Source: an uncultured Candidatus Saccharibacteria bacterium
GTDB lineage: Bacteria > Patescibacteriota > Saccharimonadia > Saccharimonadales > Saccharimonadaceae
DNA: 26,418 nt
Assembly (NCBI GenBank): GCA_916049555.1
Contig: CAJZIB010000003.1
Location: forward strand, 1 to 26,418
Direction: 5' to 3'
The translations under genes were made by a program, and so were the position numbers. A model generated the notes under the pieces. The model ran no database searches, was not told the DNA's origin, and saw nothing but the letters and a program-made list of their open reading frames with translations. Positions 8,129 through 15,624 of this stretch are shown one piece after another. Each line of letters begins with the position of its first letter. Position 1 is the stretch's first letter.

Positions 8129-8137
8129 ATTATAGCA
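8129..8137 (-). promoter_or_regulatory. Extended -10 promoter of the 214-residue membrane protein, predicted leaderless
   Basis: TGCTATAAT on the minus strand with the -10 hexamer at 8134-8129, ending 6 nt before ATG 8122. It lies back to back with the dnaG promoter. The two hexamers are 20 bp apart, so each polymerase footprint covers the other. Confidence 0.65.
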
Positions 8138-8151
8138 TAACAGATTTGAGA

Positions 8152-8160
8152 TGCTATAAT
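8152..8160 (+). promoter_or_regulatory. Extended -10 promoter of dnaG
   Basis: TGCTATAAT with the -10 hexamer at 8155-8160. The predicted start near 8167 gives a leader of about 29 nt containing the GGAGGAAG ribosome site at 8181-8188. The expected -35 position overlaps the divergent -10 box and has no match. Confidence 0.65.
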
Positions 8161-8195
8161 TTAAGAAATGAGATACAAGTGGAGGAAGAGCTTTA

Positions 8196-9839
8196 GTGCA
8201 GGATGCTAAAGAGGAAATACGAGCAAGACTCCCGATTGAAGATGTAGTCTCACAATACATCGAACTAAAACGGGCTGGTAGGACGCTGAAGGGGCGTTCA
8301 CCTTGGGGCGTGGATAAAACGCCGTCGTTTATGGTGTCGCCAGAAAAGGGGATTTGGCATGATTTTTCAGCAAATAAGGGTGGAGATATTTTTAGTTTTA
8401 TTATGGAAGTAGAGGGGATAAGTTTCCGGGAGGCGCTAGAAAAATTGGCAGCCCAGGCTGGAGTAGAGTTAAAAAAATATGATCGCAGTGACGAAGTAAA
8501 TGCAAGATTAAAAATGCGAGCAAAGGAGGCTTTGGAGCTGGCTTGTAAATATTTTCAGGTGTGTTTGGCGAAAAATAAGGCGGTTTGTGAATATGTATTT
8601 TATAAACGTGAATTGAATCGGCCGACGATCGTGGATTTTCGTGTGGGGTATGCGCCAAATAGTAAGAATAGCTTGGTGCAGTTTTTAGAAAAACGCGGAT
8701 ATTCTTTGGCGGAACTAAAAGAGGCGGGCCTTGTGAATCGTTTTGATGGTGATTTATTCAAGGGGAGGATGATGATTCCGTTTGTGGATGCAAACAGTGG
8801 TGACGTGATTGGATTTACGGGGAGGATTATAGATAAAGGCGAGCCTAAATATTTGAATACGCCGGAGACGAGGTTATTTAACAAGGGGCGATTCATTTTT
8901 GGCTTGGCACAGGCAAAAGAAGCGATTCGAAAGAGCAATTTTGTGGTGATTGTTGAGGGGAATATGGATGTAATTTCGTCGCACCAGGCTGGGGTGAAAG
9001 AAGCGGTGGCAACTTCTGGGACGGCGATGACGGAAAATCACTTGAAGATTTTGTCGAGACTAACTTCGGATATTCGATTGGCCTATGATGGAGATGAGGC
9101 AGGGGTAAAAGCAGCGGAGCGAGCAATTATGCTGGCTGGAAAAATCGGCATTTCATTGTCAGTGATTTCTGGCTATGGACAGGCAAAGGACCCAGATGAA
9201 TTGATTAAAATTGATCCGAAATTATGGCAAAAATGTGTAGAAGATCGGATGCCGGCAGTGGATTGGATTTTAAAAAAATATGAAACGAAGTTGAATTTAA
9301 TGACTGGACCAGGGAAGAAAGAATATTCGGATTTGGCAATGAAAATTATTTCTTACATTGAGGATCCAGTTGAAAAGAAACATTATGAACAAATGGTGGC
9401 CAGAAAATTAGACGTGACGGTTGAAGATTTGCAGGCGAAAAAGATCCAGGTGGAGACAGTGCGCTTGAAACCTGTGGTGACAAAAGGGCAAGGTGAAGTT
9501 TTGGATGAGGGGAGTGAGGTGCTAAATACGCTGAAGACTTTGGAGGATAGTTTGCAGGCGATTTTGGTGTATGGGGGTGCGGTGGGACAGGAAATCGGGC
9601 TGGAGATTCCAGAGGATGAAACAAGACTTGAGGAGTTGTCTTTGATTTTTGATGAAAAATATGCGGGAATGAGTGAGGATGCGCTGAAGAAGGAAACGAT
9701 GAATTTGAATGCGCGATATAGGGAAGAGCTGAGGAAACGGAAGATTTCGGAGCTGACCGAGCAGCTGACGCAGGTTGAGAGTGATGAAGAAAAGACTATG
9801 GAAATTTTGAAGCAAATTGAACAGCTGAGGAAAGAATAG
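8196..9839 (+). CDS. dnaG: DNA primase without zinc ligands
   Basis: Makes RNA primers for replication. The 547-residue protein has the N-terminal CHC2-type domain (1-95), the catalytic core, and the TOPRIM domain with Glu254 (VEGNMD) and the DGDE metal cluster at 298-301. The N-terminal fold is kept (KTPSFMVSPEK, GGDIFSF), but all four usual zinc ligands are replaced: Ser35 and Gly38 for the CxxH pair, Asp56 and Ala59 for the CxxC pair. The C-terminal DnaB-interaction region is short and helical. The start is GTG at 8196, supported by GGAGGAAG 7 nt upstream. An array of stop-codon-like repeats begins in its last codons. Confidence 0.95.
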   Translation: MQDAKEEIRARLPIEDVVSQYIELKRAGRTLKGRSPWGVDKTPSFMVSPEKGIWHDFSANKGGDIFSFIMEVEGISFREALEKLAAQAGVELKKYDRSDEVNARLKMRAKEALELACKYFQVCLAKNKAVCEYVFYKRELNRPTIVDFRVGYAPNSKNSLVQFLEKRGYSLAELKEAGLVNRFDGDLFKGRMMIPFVDANSGDVIGFTGRIIDKGEPKYLNTPETRLFNKGRFIFGLAQAKEAIRKSNFVVIVEGNMDVISSHQAGVKEAVATSGTAMTENHLKILSRLTSDIRLAYDGDEAGVKAAERAIMLAGKIGISLSVISGYGQAKDPDELIKIDPKLWQKCVEDRMPAVDWILKKYETKLNLMTGPGKKEYSDLAMKIISYIEDPVEKKHYEQMVARKLDVTVEDLQAKKIQVETVRLKPVVTKGQGEVLDEGSEVLNTLKTLEDSLQAILVYGGAVGQEIGLEIPEDETRLEELSLIFDEKYAGMSEDALKKETMNLNARYREELRKRKISELTEQLTQVESDEEKTMEILKQIEQLRKE

Positions 9840-9899
9840 CGAAATGAATAGCGAAAACGTAGCGAAAAGAATAGCGAAAGAATAGCAAAAAGAATAGCG
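9831..9899 (+). repeat. Six tandem 11/12-nt repeats starting at the dnaG stop codon
   Basis: Units of the form AAARAATAGCG at 9831-9841, 9842-9853, 9854-9864, 9865-9876, 9877-9887 and 9888-9899. Lengths are 11, 12, 11, 12, 11 and 12 nt, with only a few mismatches. The first unit contains the last codons and TAG of dnaG, and every unit carries TAG. The array looks like expansion by replication slippage. No hairpin or coding potential is seen in it. Confidence 0.85.
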
Positions 9900-9917
9900 A
9901 TTGGCTCTTGTGAAATC

Positions 9918-9946
9918 TGGACATTTATAAGGATTAGCGGTATAGT
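9918..9946 (+). promoter_or_regulatory. Promoter of the 105-residue protein gene (-35 and -10)
   Basis: TGGACA at 9918-9923 (five of six consensus bases), a 17-bp spacer, and TATAGT at 9941-9946 (five of six). This is one of only two classical two-box promoters seen in the window. The predicted start near 9953 gives a 33-nt leader. Confidence 0.55.
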
Positions 9947-9985
9947 TACATAAAAGTCATATTTTTAAAATTGAAAGGGTGTAGT

Positions 9986-10303
9986 ATGGAAGACGCTGGT
10001 AATAGTTTTGCCGCATCTGATAAAGCAATGCTCGAGCATTTTGTTGATCAGTTGATTGATGAGAAAGGTATCAATAAGACTGATCGACTACGTGCTGAGC
10101 TTATGGAAAAAGTGAGTGACACGGTGATGACTGAAATTCTAATGAATCTACCGGATTATCTTTTAGATAAAATAAATGCTGCATATGACGAGAATACTGC
10201 TAGTGAGGAATTGATTGAAGGTATTGTGCGAGAGTCTGGTATAGATACTGAGACGATTACAAAAAATGCACTGATCAACTTTAGAGAAAGTTTTTTGGCT
10301 TAA
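9986..10303 (+). CDS. Small acidic helical protein, unknown function
   Basis: A 105-residue acidic, helix-rich protein without Cys, membrane segments or a signal peptide. It shows alternating hydrophobic heptads such as LEHFVDQLIDEKG and PDYLLDKINAAYDEN. The size and pattern recall the short CPR proteins labelled DUF5663, but that is memory only and unchecked. ATG 9986 is chosen because GAAAGGG (9973-9979) is a suitable ribosome site; the frame is open to a TTG at 9971 that would overlap it. The gene has its own two-box promoter and lies 43 nt before the large unknown gene, so the two products may work together. Confidence 0.65.
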   Translation: MEDAGNSFAASDKAMLEHFVDQLIDEKGINKTDRLRAELMEKVSDTVMTEILMNLPDYLLDKINAAYDENTASEELIEGIVRESGIDTETITKNALINFRESFLA

Positions 10304-10346
10304 GATAATAAAGATATGACAATACTTGTAGGATAGGGATAGAAAA

Positions 10347-12941
10347 ATGGAAAGAATTGGTAATAAAAATAATGCTGCAGAGAGTAATCCAGCGCCAGTG
10401 GTTGAGAATAAGGGGAATCAGGAGAAGAAGCCGGAAGAAAAAGGTTTAAAGATTGAAGCTAAGGATCTCGGAAATAACGGAAGGAATAACCGTAAGGATA
10501 TTCTTGATTATATTCGTGAAGAGAATGAAGCTGCTTTGAAACAGATGGTCGGACTTGGCTTGATGGATAGTAGAGATGCTGGGAAAGAATCCCGTTCAAT
10601 GGTGGACTTCTTGCGGGATGAGGAAGAAAAATATTTTCGAGAGAAAAATAATCAGAGTAAGGTACGCGTGTCTGGTGATGAAGCCAAGAAGATGTCAAAT
10701 GGAATGGATGAAGACTTCGTACCAACGAAAGAGGCTACTCCAGAGGAGTCCATGGAAGATAGGAAGCATGGAGAAAAGGTCTTCCTTGCGAATATTAATA
10801 AGGCAATCGGTGAAAATATCGGCATAAAGGCTGCTGCAGAGGCAAAGATCGATTCAATTAGAGAAGAAACTACCAAGAAGTTAATTGATACAAAACGATA
10901 TGATAGCATGCGTAGCTCGATTCAATCTCTTTACGATCAGGGTAGAATTGATAAAGGCCTATACAAGACAAAAATGGCTTCTATTGATGCGATCGTTCAA
11001 AAGGCTGAAGAAACCAATAATGAGACAATGAAGGATATTGCCGTAGGAACATATGGTAAGATCGCAGCTGAGCAAATTAAGGCTGAAAATGATAGGTATG
11101 ATAATTTAGAGAATGAACGCATAAAGACTGACGAAGAAATCTCAAAGAAAAGGAAAGAATTCGCTGAAAGCGGATTGAGGGGTCTGACTGAAGCGCAGCA
11201 GCAGGAATTAGATAAGCTTGAAGATAAAAGACAGGCTTTGATTGCTGATCAGCGTAAAATGAACGGCTTAGTGTCAAAACCAGATGAAGAACGTATTCGC
11301 GAGAGAGCGGTTCAGATAGATCAGGAGGAAAAACAGAAGGCGGCGGCGAGAAAGGAAAAACTCGCTAAGATACTTGGTGTTTCTGTCGATCAGGTCGATT
11401 CTATGATTAACAATATGGTCAAAAAGACCGCTGCTGAACAACAGAAAAATGCAAAACAGAATAATTCGGCAAATACAGACAATGGGGATGCGAAAAAGAA
11501 TGCACCGGCTAATATTGATAGTGTAGATGCAAAAAAGAATGCCAATACTGATCCGGGTAAGAAGGTTGGTGAGGTTACTGGTGTTGGCATGAGTCCAATT
11601 AAATATATGCGAATGCTGATGTCTGGAAATTCAAGTAAGAATAACGATGATAGTTCTAAAGATAAATTAAAAAATCCTGAGGGAGCTAATGAAAAAATAA
11701 AAATATTTAACGACTATTTTGAAGGTCTTGGCGAGGGTGACTCTTTCTCTCAACGTTCTGCAAAAATTGCAATGGGACTTTTAGGTCAGAGAGTGGCGCT
11801 TGAGGGTGATGAGAAGAAGCGAAAAGCTGCTGAAAAATTTACATTAGGGGCATGTAAGAACATAAAAGAATTGCCTGATGACGTTAAGGAGAAGACTAAA
11901 GGTCTTGAAGAAAAACTTGCGCGGGCCGATATGTTCGAATCTGTGATCAATGATATTAATATTGGAAGAACGCAGGATCTTGTTAAGAAGTTTGGTGAGG
12001 ATGTTACCTATGCATATATGCGAGCAGAACTTCGAAAGGCACACCTTCAGCTATTAAAGAAATTTAACCCACAGATGGCTGGTCAGTATGAAAGTAAAAT
12101 GAAAGGTGTGGCATATGATCCAAAGCTTTATGAAAATATTCCATCTACAATAACCGAAGAAGAATATAATACCGGAACAGCTGTAATTGATGGTTTGATT
12201 AAGGTTTTCCTTGATAAGGTTAAGGGGCGCGATAATCTAAAGAGCTATTATGATGCTGAGACAAAAATAAGCGAGTCGACAAAGAGTGAAGAATACAAGA
12301 AACTTGCTGCAGAAATGAATAAGAGTAAAAATGGCGATAAAGTAGATAGTGTACCCACTCATGAAATCCATGAAATCGACAAATCAGCAGAAGTAGTTAG
12401 GGTTAACGTGTTGTCTGGTGATTTGGCGAAAGATTATATTCTTGGTTTTTATGATAAGGATAATGCTACTAAATATAGAGACTTTATGAAGGGGGAGTTG
12501 ATTTATGAGTCTTCAAGGACGGACATAGATCTCAATCCTGAGGGGCAAGATATCCAACACGAAAACAACGAGAGGATTAGGCAGGCTATGGACAAGTTGA
12601 ATCTCGATGATATCTTTAGAGGTAGCGCTAGGGAGCTAAATGGGCCTGATAGGGAGTTTGAGGGTGCTTATGTTTATACTGAGCTTCAGAGAAAAGTTGA
12701 TGCGATTAATAAGCGACTTCAGACTAGTGGCGAAGATGCTCCTTCAAAAGAGGAAAAGGAAGAATTATCACTTCAGGTTCATATGGTGAAACAGATGATG
12801 TCTGGTTTTACAGAGTATTATTCGAAGAGGTTTAATGTTGAAAAGCCACGTCTGGTACTGAACTTTACATCGACTATGAAAGGGGTAAAAAATAGAGTGC
12901 GCGGGTTATTCCGCAATCTAATGAGACATCGTGCTATCTAG
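10347..12941 (+). CDS. Large charged coiled-coil protein, unknown function
   Basis: An 864-residue soluble protein not recognised. The N-terminus (1-150) is polar and probably disordered. Residues 150-370 are Lys/Glu/Gln-rich helices likely to form coiled coils. Residues 368-405 are low complexity, with two DAKKNA copies 13 residues apart. The rest (430-840) is mixed helical, and the end is basic (VKNRVRGLFRNLMRHR), which could bind nucleic acid or membrane lipid. There is no signal peptide or membrane helix. A weak AGGG ribosome site lies 8 nt before the ATG. It sits between dnaG and rpoD. Its size suggests a structural or scaffold role, but that is a guess. Confidence 0.75.
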   Translation: MERIGNKNNAAESNPAPVVENKGNQEKKPEEKGLKIEAKDLGNNGRNNRKDILDYIREENEAALKQMVGLGLMDSRDAGKESRSMVDFLRDEEEKYFREKNNQSKVRVSGDEAKKMSNGMDEDFVPTKEATPEESMEDRKHGEKVFLANINKAIGENIGIKAAAEAKIDSIREETTKKLIDTKRYDSMRSSIQSLYDQGRIDKGLYKTKMASIDAIVQKAEETNNETMKDIAVGTYGKIAAEQIKAENDRYDNLENERIKTDEEISKKRKEFAESGLRGLTEAQQQELDKLEDKRQALIADQRKMNGLVSKPDEERIRERAVQIDQEEKQKAAARKEKLAKILGVSVDQVDSMINNMVKKTAAEQQKNAKQNNSANTDNGDAKKNAPANIDSVDAKKNANTDPGKKVGEVTGVGMSPIKYMRMLMSGNSSKNNDDSSKDKLKNPEGANEKIKIFNDYFEGLGEGDSFSQRSAKIAMGLLGQRVALEGDEKKRKAAEKFTLGACKNIKELPDDVKEKTKGLEEKLARADMFESVINDINIGRTQDLVKKFGEDVTYAYMRAELRKAHLQLLKKFNPQMAGQYESKMKGVAYDPKLYENIPSTITEEEYNTGTAVIDGLIKVFLDKVKGRDNLKSYYDAETKISESTKSEEYKKLAAEMNKSKNGDKVDSVPTHEIHEIDKSAEVVRVNVLSGDLAKDYILGFYDKDNATKYRDFMKGELIYESSRTDIDLNPEGQDIQHENNERIRQAMDKLNLDDIFRGSARELNGPDREFEGAYVYTELQRKVDAINKRLQTSGEDAPSKEEKEELSLQVHMVKQMMSGFTEYYSKRFNVEKPRLVLNFTSTMKGVKNRVRGLFRNLMRHRAI
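11487..11542 (+). repeat. Short in-frame direct repeat (DAKKNA twice)
   Basis: GATGCGAAAAAGAATGC at 11487-11503 recurs with one change at 11526-11542. The 39-nt period is 13 codons. It lies in the low-complexity linker of the 864-residue protein and looks like an ancient in-frame duplication. Confidence 0.6.
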
Positions 12942-12981
12942 TGCAGGATAAAGTAATCAGGATCTTAAAACTGAGGAGTAT

Positions 12982-13010
12982 TTGTCTTATTTGACAGTTT
13001 ATGTTATAAA
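12982..13010 (+). promoter_or_regulatory. rpoD promoter (-35 and -10)
   Basis: TTGTCT at 12982-12987, a 17-bp spacer, and TATAAA at 13005-13010. The -10 box ends 5 nt before GTG 13016 and 8 nt before ATG 13019, so the transcript is leaderless or nearly so. A better-looking TTGACA at 12991-12996 is only 8 bp from the -10 box and cannot be its partner. Confidence 0.5.
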
Positions 13011-13018
13011 TTGATGTG

Positions 13019-14023
13019 ATGGTAAAGAGTATTGTGGACGAGAATAATAAAATGAATGATGATGAAGAATTATTTGCTCCTCGTGATGCTGATTTTGGGC
13101 CGCAAGAGCCAGGGTTAGATGATCTTTCCGAGGATGACGAACTCTCGGATGAGGATCTTGAGATTACTGCGGAGAATGTGGATCAGTTTGCTGATGACTC
13201 GGTCAGGCTTTATCTCAGGGAAATCGGCAAAATTCCACTACTCTCAAATGAAGAAGAAACCGACCTTGCCTATCGCATCGTGAAGGGTGAGAAAAAAGCA
13301 AAAGATAAAATGGTCGAGGCGAATATGCGTCTCGTAGTGTCAATCGCAAAGCGCTATTCTGGCCGTGGACTTGATTTTCTGGATTTAATCCAGGAAGGAA
13401 ATACTGGTCTTTTACGCGCCGTGGAGAAATTTGATCCGGATAAAGGATTCAAGTTTTCAACTTATGCTACTTGGTGGATTCGTCAGGCGATCACTCGCGC
13501 AATTGCTGATCAGGCAAGAACGATTCGTATTCCTGTACACATGGTGGAAACCATTAATAAAGTTTTGCGTGCAACTCGAAAATTGACAAACGAATTGAAT
13601 CGTGAGCCGACTACTGAAGAGGTGGCTAAAGAAATGGGGATGGAGCCGGATAAAGTCGACTACGTAATGAAAATTAAACAGGATATTGCTTCGCTTGATG
13701 CGGCAGTTGGACACGATGGAGAAGATGAGGATTCTGTTCTTGGTGATTTTATCGAAGATGAGGGTAGGGTCTCTCCTGAGGATGCAGCGGCAGCGCAGAT
13801 GCTAAAAGAGCAAATTGCCGAAATTTTAGGATCGCTTTCAGAGCGCGAGCAAAAAGTGATCAAACTTCGTTTTGGAATTGGTGGTGGACGACCACATACT
13901 CTCGAGGAGGTCGGTGCGGAATTTGCGGTGACTAGGGAACGTATTCGCCAGATTGAAGCAAAGGCTTTGTCTAAGCTTCGTAAACACAAAGATACGAAGA
14001 AATTACACGAGTATATACATTAA
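13019..14023 (+). CDS. rpoD: Primary RNA polymerase sigma factor (sigma-70 family)
   Basis: Directs RNA polymerase to housekeeping promoters. The 334-residue protein has an acidic N-terminus in place of a full region 1.1 and a non-conserved insert. Region 1.2 begins at SVRLYLREIG, region 2.1-2.4 contains MRLVVSIAKRY and YATWWIRQAITRAIADQ, region 3 follows (IPVHMVETINK), and region 4.2 carries the helix-turn-helix TLEEVGAEFAVTRERIRQIE. It is short for a primary sigma factor, as expected in reduced genomes. ATG 13019 is chosen; GTG 13016 directly before it is equally possible. No Shine-Dalgarno is present. It is the likely reader of the TGCTAWAAT promoters in the window. Confidence 0.96.
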   Translation: MVKSIVDENNKMNDDEELFAPRDADFGPQEPGLDDLSEDDELSDEDLEITAENVDQFADDSVRLYLREIGKIPLLSNEEETDLAYRIVKGEKKAKDKMVEANMRLVVSIAKRYSGRGLDFLDLIQEGNTGLLRAVEKFDPDKGFKFSTYATWWIRQAITRAIADQARTIRIPVHMVETINKVLRATRKLTNELNREPTTEEVAKEMGMEPDKVDYVMKIKQDIASLDAAVGHDGEDEDSVLGDFIEDEGRVSPEDAAAAQMLKEQIAEILGSLSEREQKVIKLRFGIGGGRPHTLEEVGAEFAVTRERIRQIEAKALSKLRKHKDTKKLHEYIH

Positions 14024-14070
14024 TAGCTAGCATACTTTAATAATATCTAGTAAGGTAAGAAGAAACAGGA

Positions 14071-14076
14071 TATAAT
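14071..14076 (+). promoter_or_regulatory. -10 box of the VirB2-like gene, predicted leaderless
   Basis: Perfect TATAAT ending 6 nt before ATG 14083. There is no TG extension and no matching -35 box. The upstream region is purine-rich. Confidence 0.55.
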
Positions 14077-14082
14077 CAGGAC

Positions 14083-14508
14083 ATGAAGAAGAAGATTTTA
14101 AGTCGTATACAAGCTTATTTTGGGGTATTCATGATGCTTTTTATGACTTCGTTTGGTGCGCTCTTGACGATGAATCCTGTATTTGCGGAAGGCGAGGCGT
14201 CGTCAACCGGTAAGAAGTGTGGTGGCGTGGATACGGCAGTACTGCAATGTAATGCCGCGGATGCTAAGGAAGGGATTTTTTCGGTACTCGGGATGGTGCT
14301 TAATATCTTTACTCTTGGAATTGGGGCGGCCGCAACGGTTGGTTTTATTTGGTGTGGTTATTTATATATGACTTCGAAAAATGAGCCTGCCGTAATTATG
14401 AAAGTGAAGACGAGAATTTTTCACATTGTGATTGGGCTTGTGGTTTATGCAATGTTCTGGGGAGTCGCAAACTTCTTGCTACCTGGGGGAATTTACGCTG
14501 GTAGGTAG
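14083..14508 (+). CDS. TrbC/VirB2-like pilin-type membrane protein
   Basis: A 141-residue exported protein. A signal peptide (1-35, cleavage likely after VFA) is followed by a short domain with two Cys ten residues apart (Cys46 and Cys56, CGGVDTAVLQC) that may form a disulfide. Two membrane helices at about 65-97 and 106-130 are joined by a short Lys-containing loop with the motif SKNEP. This helix-loop-helix with an NE-rich loop is the VirB2/TrbC pilin pattern of type IV secretion systems. No other secretion gene lies nearby, so it may be an orphan pilin-like or membrane scaffold protein. The start is set by a -10 box 6 nt upstream. Confidence 0.7.
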   Translation: MKKKILSRIQAYFGVFMMLFMTSFGALLTMNPVFAEGEASSTGKKCGGVDTAVLQCNAADAKEGIFSVLGMVLNIFTLGIGAAATVGFIWCGYLYMTSKNEPAVIMKVKTRIFHIVIGLVVYAMFWGVANFLLPGGIYAGR

Positions 14509-14543
14509 TGGGGGCGGCGGAGTAGGATTTAGCATTTAAATTT

Positions 14544-14549
14544 TAGAAT
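14544..14549 (+). promoter_or_regulatory. Possible -10 box of the diacylglycerol-kinase-like gene
   Basis: TAGAAT, 12 nt before ATG 14562, which would give a leader of about 6 nt. There is no -35 match, so support is weak. The gene could also be read through from the VirB2-like gene. Confidence 0.3.
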
Positions 14550-14561
14550 AGGTTAATATAA

Positions 14562-15599
14562 ATGAAGAAGAGCGGTGAGGATTTTTGGCGTAAGCTGAGG
14601 AAAAACCGCTTTTTTGATGAATTGAAATATTTTTTAAAGAGGCTTCAGGAGGAATCGGAAGCAAGACGAGTGAGGTTAGTGCTGGTACTGAATCCGCGTT
14701 CGACTCAGGCAAAACGAGCGGAAGTCGAGATTTTAAAACCGCTAAACCGTTTTATATTTGAGGAGAAACTGGTTTCAAATGTTACAATGTTTCGTTATGA
14801 GGTGCAGCCGACACACGTTGATGACAATGCGAAGAAGCTCGCGAGTTGCTTACTCGATGGTGATATTATCCTGGTTGTTGGCGGAGATGGTACAGCTTCG
14901 ATTGGGGTGAACGGTGCAATTTTATCGGGGAAGAAGGTAAAATTCTATTCAATTCCTTATGGAAATTTCAATGATATTGCAAGGACTATGCAGCGAGCCC
15001 GCGGTCAAAAAGTGTATGCGACGGAAGCCTTGGTGAATGAGAAGCATTTTCGATATGCTTTGTGTTATTTTACGGCGGGAATGTTGGCGGAATCGACCAA
15101 AATTTTTAACGAAAAGAAAAATCGAGAGAGATTGAGAAGGCGCAAGAAGAATTTGATATTCTCGCTTTGGATTTTATTCGTTTGGTTTATGAAAAATCGA
15201 AAAAAACAGTGGTTCTTTAGATTTAGGATGGAAACGCTTGATATTAATGGCAAGATTTTAGGGTCAAAGATTTTTGAGCCGAGATTTTTTTGGAGAGGAG
15301 TTTCGGACTTGATTGCATTAAATGGTGCGACTATGGCAAGAATTCTTGGTGGAGGCGAGTATTATCTTGGAAATAGATTTTTAGTACGATGCGCAAGATT
15401 GGGTAGCTTTCTGGGGGTGAGCGGGTTTATGTTGAAGGGGATTTTTGGAAGAGTGAGTGGAGATGAAGTGTCTGCTTCAAAATACATTTTTGAACATCCA
15501 GCTAGCTTTGAGATTCAGGCAGAGGGGGAATTGAAGCGATTTGATGAAGTTTCAACGCTGGAGTTTAGAAAGGTAGAAAAGTCTTTACAGATTTTATAA
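14562..15599 (+). CDS. Diacylglycerol kinase / lipid kinase family protein
   Basis: A 345-residue protein of the DAGK catalytic-domain family (DgkB, YegS, sphingosine kinase). The nucleotide-binding GGDGT lies at 107-111. The substrate loop that usually reads PxGTxNDFAR is here IPYGNFNDIAR (131-141), with Thr replaced by Asn and a Phe inserted before NDIAR. A strongly basic stretch (about 185-220, rich in Arg/Lys and aromatics) could sit on the membrane. Family members phosphorylate diacylglycerol or related lipids to recycle headgroups. The altered loop leaves the true substrate open. It sits between the VirB2-like gene and the pilus operon, and the pilM promoter overlaps its end. Confidence 0.8.
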   Translation: MKKSGEDFWRKLRKNRFFDELKYFLKRLQEESEARRVRLVLVLNPRSTQAKRAEVEILKPLNRFIFEEKLVSNVTMFRYEVQPTHVDDNAKKLASCLLDGDIILVVGGDGTASIGVNGAILSGKKVKFYSIPYGNFNDIARTMQRARGQKVYATEALVNEKHFRYALCYFTAGMLAESTKIFNEKKNRERLRRRKKNLIFSLWILFVWFMKNRKKQWFFRFRMETLDINGKILGSKIFEPRFFWRGVSDLIALNGATMARILGGGEYYLGNRFLVRCARLGSFLGVSGFMLKGIFGRVSGDEVSASKYIFEHPASFEIQAEGELKRFDEVSTLEFRKVEKSLQIL

Positions 15600-15605
15600 T
15601 GCTTG

Positions 15606-15614
15606 TGCTATAAT
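15606..15614 (+). promoter_or_regulatory. Extended -10 promoter of the type IV pilus operon
   Basis: TGCTATAAT with the -10 hexamer at 15609-15614. The predicted start near 15621 gives only about 4 nt before ATG 15625. A second TATAAT at 15595-15600 overlaps the upstream stop codon. TTTACA at 15584-15589 is 19 bp from the main -10 box and may be a weak -35. Confidence 0.65.
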
Positions 15615-15624
15615 CATATATAGT

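Noticed and set aside
8123..8260. Longer N-terminus for the 214-residue membrane protein
   Set aside because: It would extend through both divergent promoters into the dnaG coding sequence. The 8122 start has a -10 box at the right distance.
9840..9985. Tandem repeat region as a CRISPR array
   Set aside because: Units are 11-12 nt and directly adjacent with no spacers, and no cas gene is present.
12991..12996. TTGACA as the rpoD -35 box
   Set aside because: It is only 8 bp from the -10 box. TTGTCT at 12982 has the correct 17-bp spacing.
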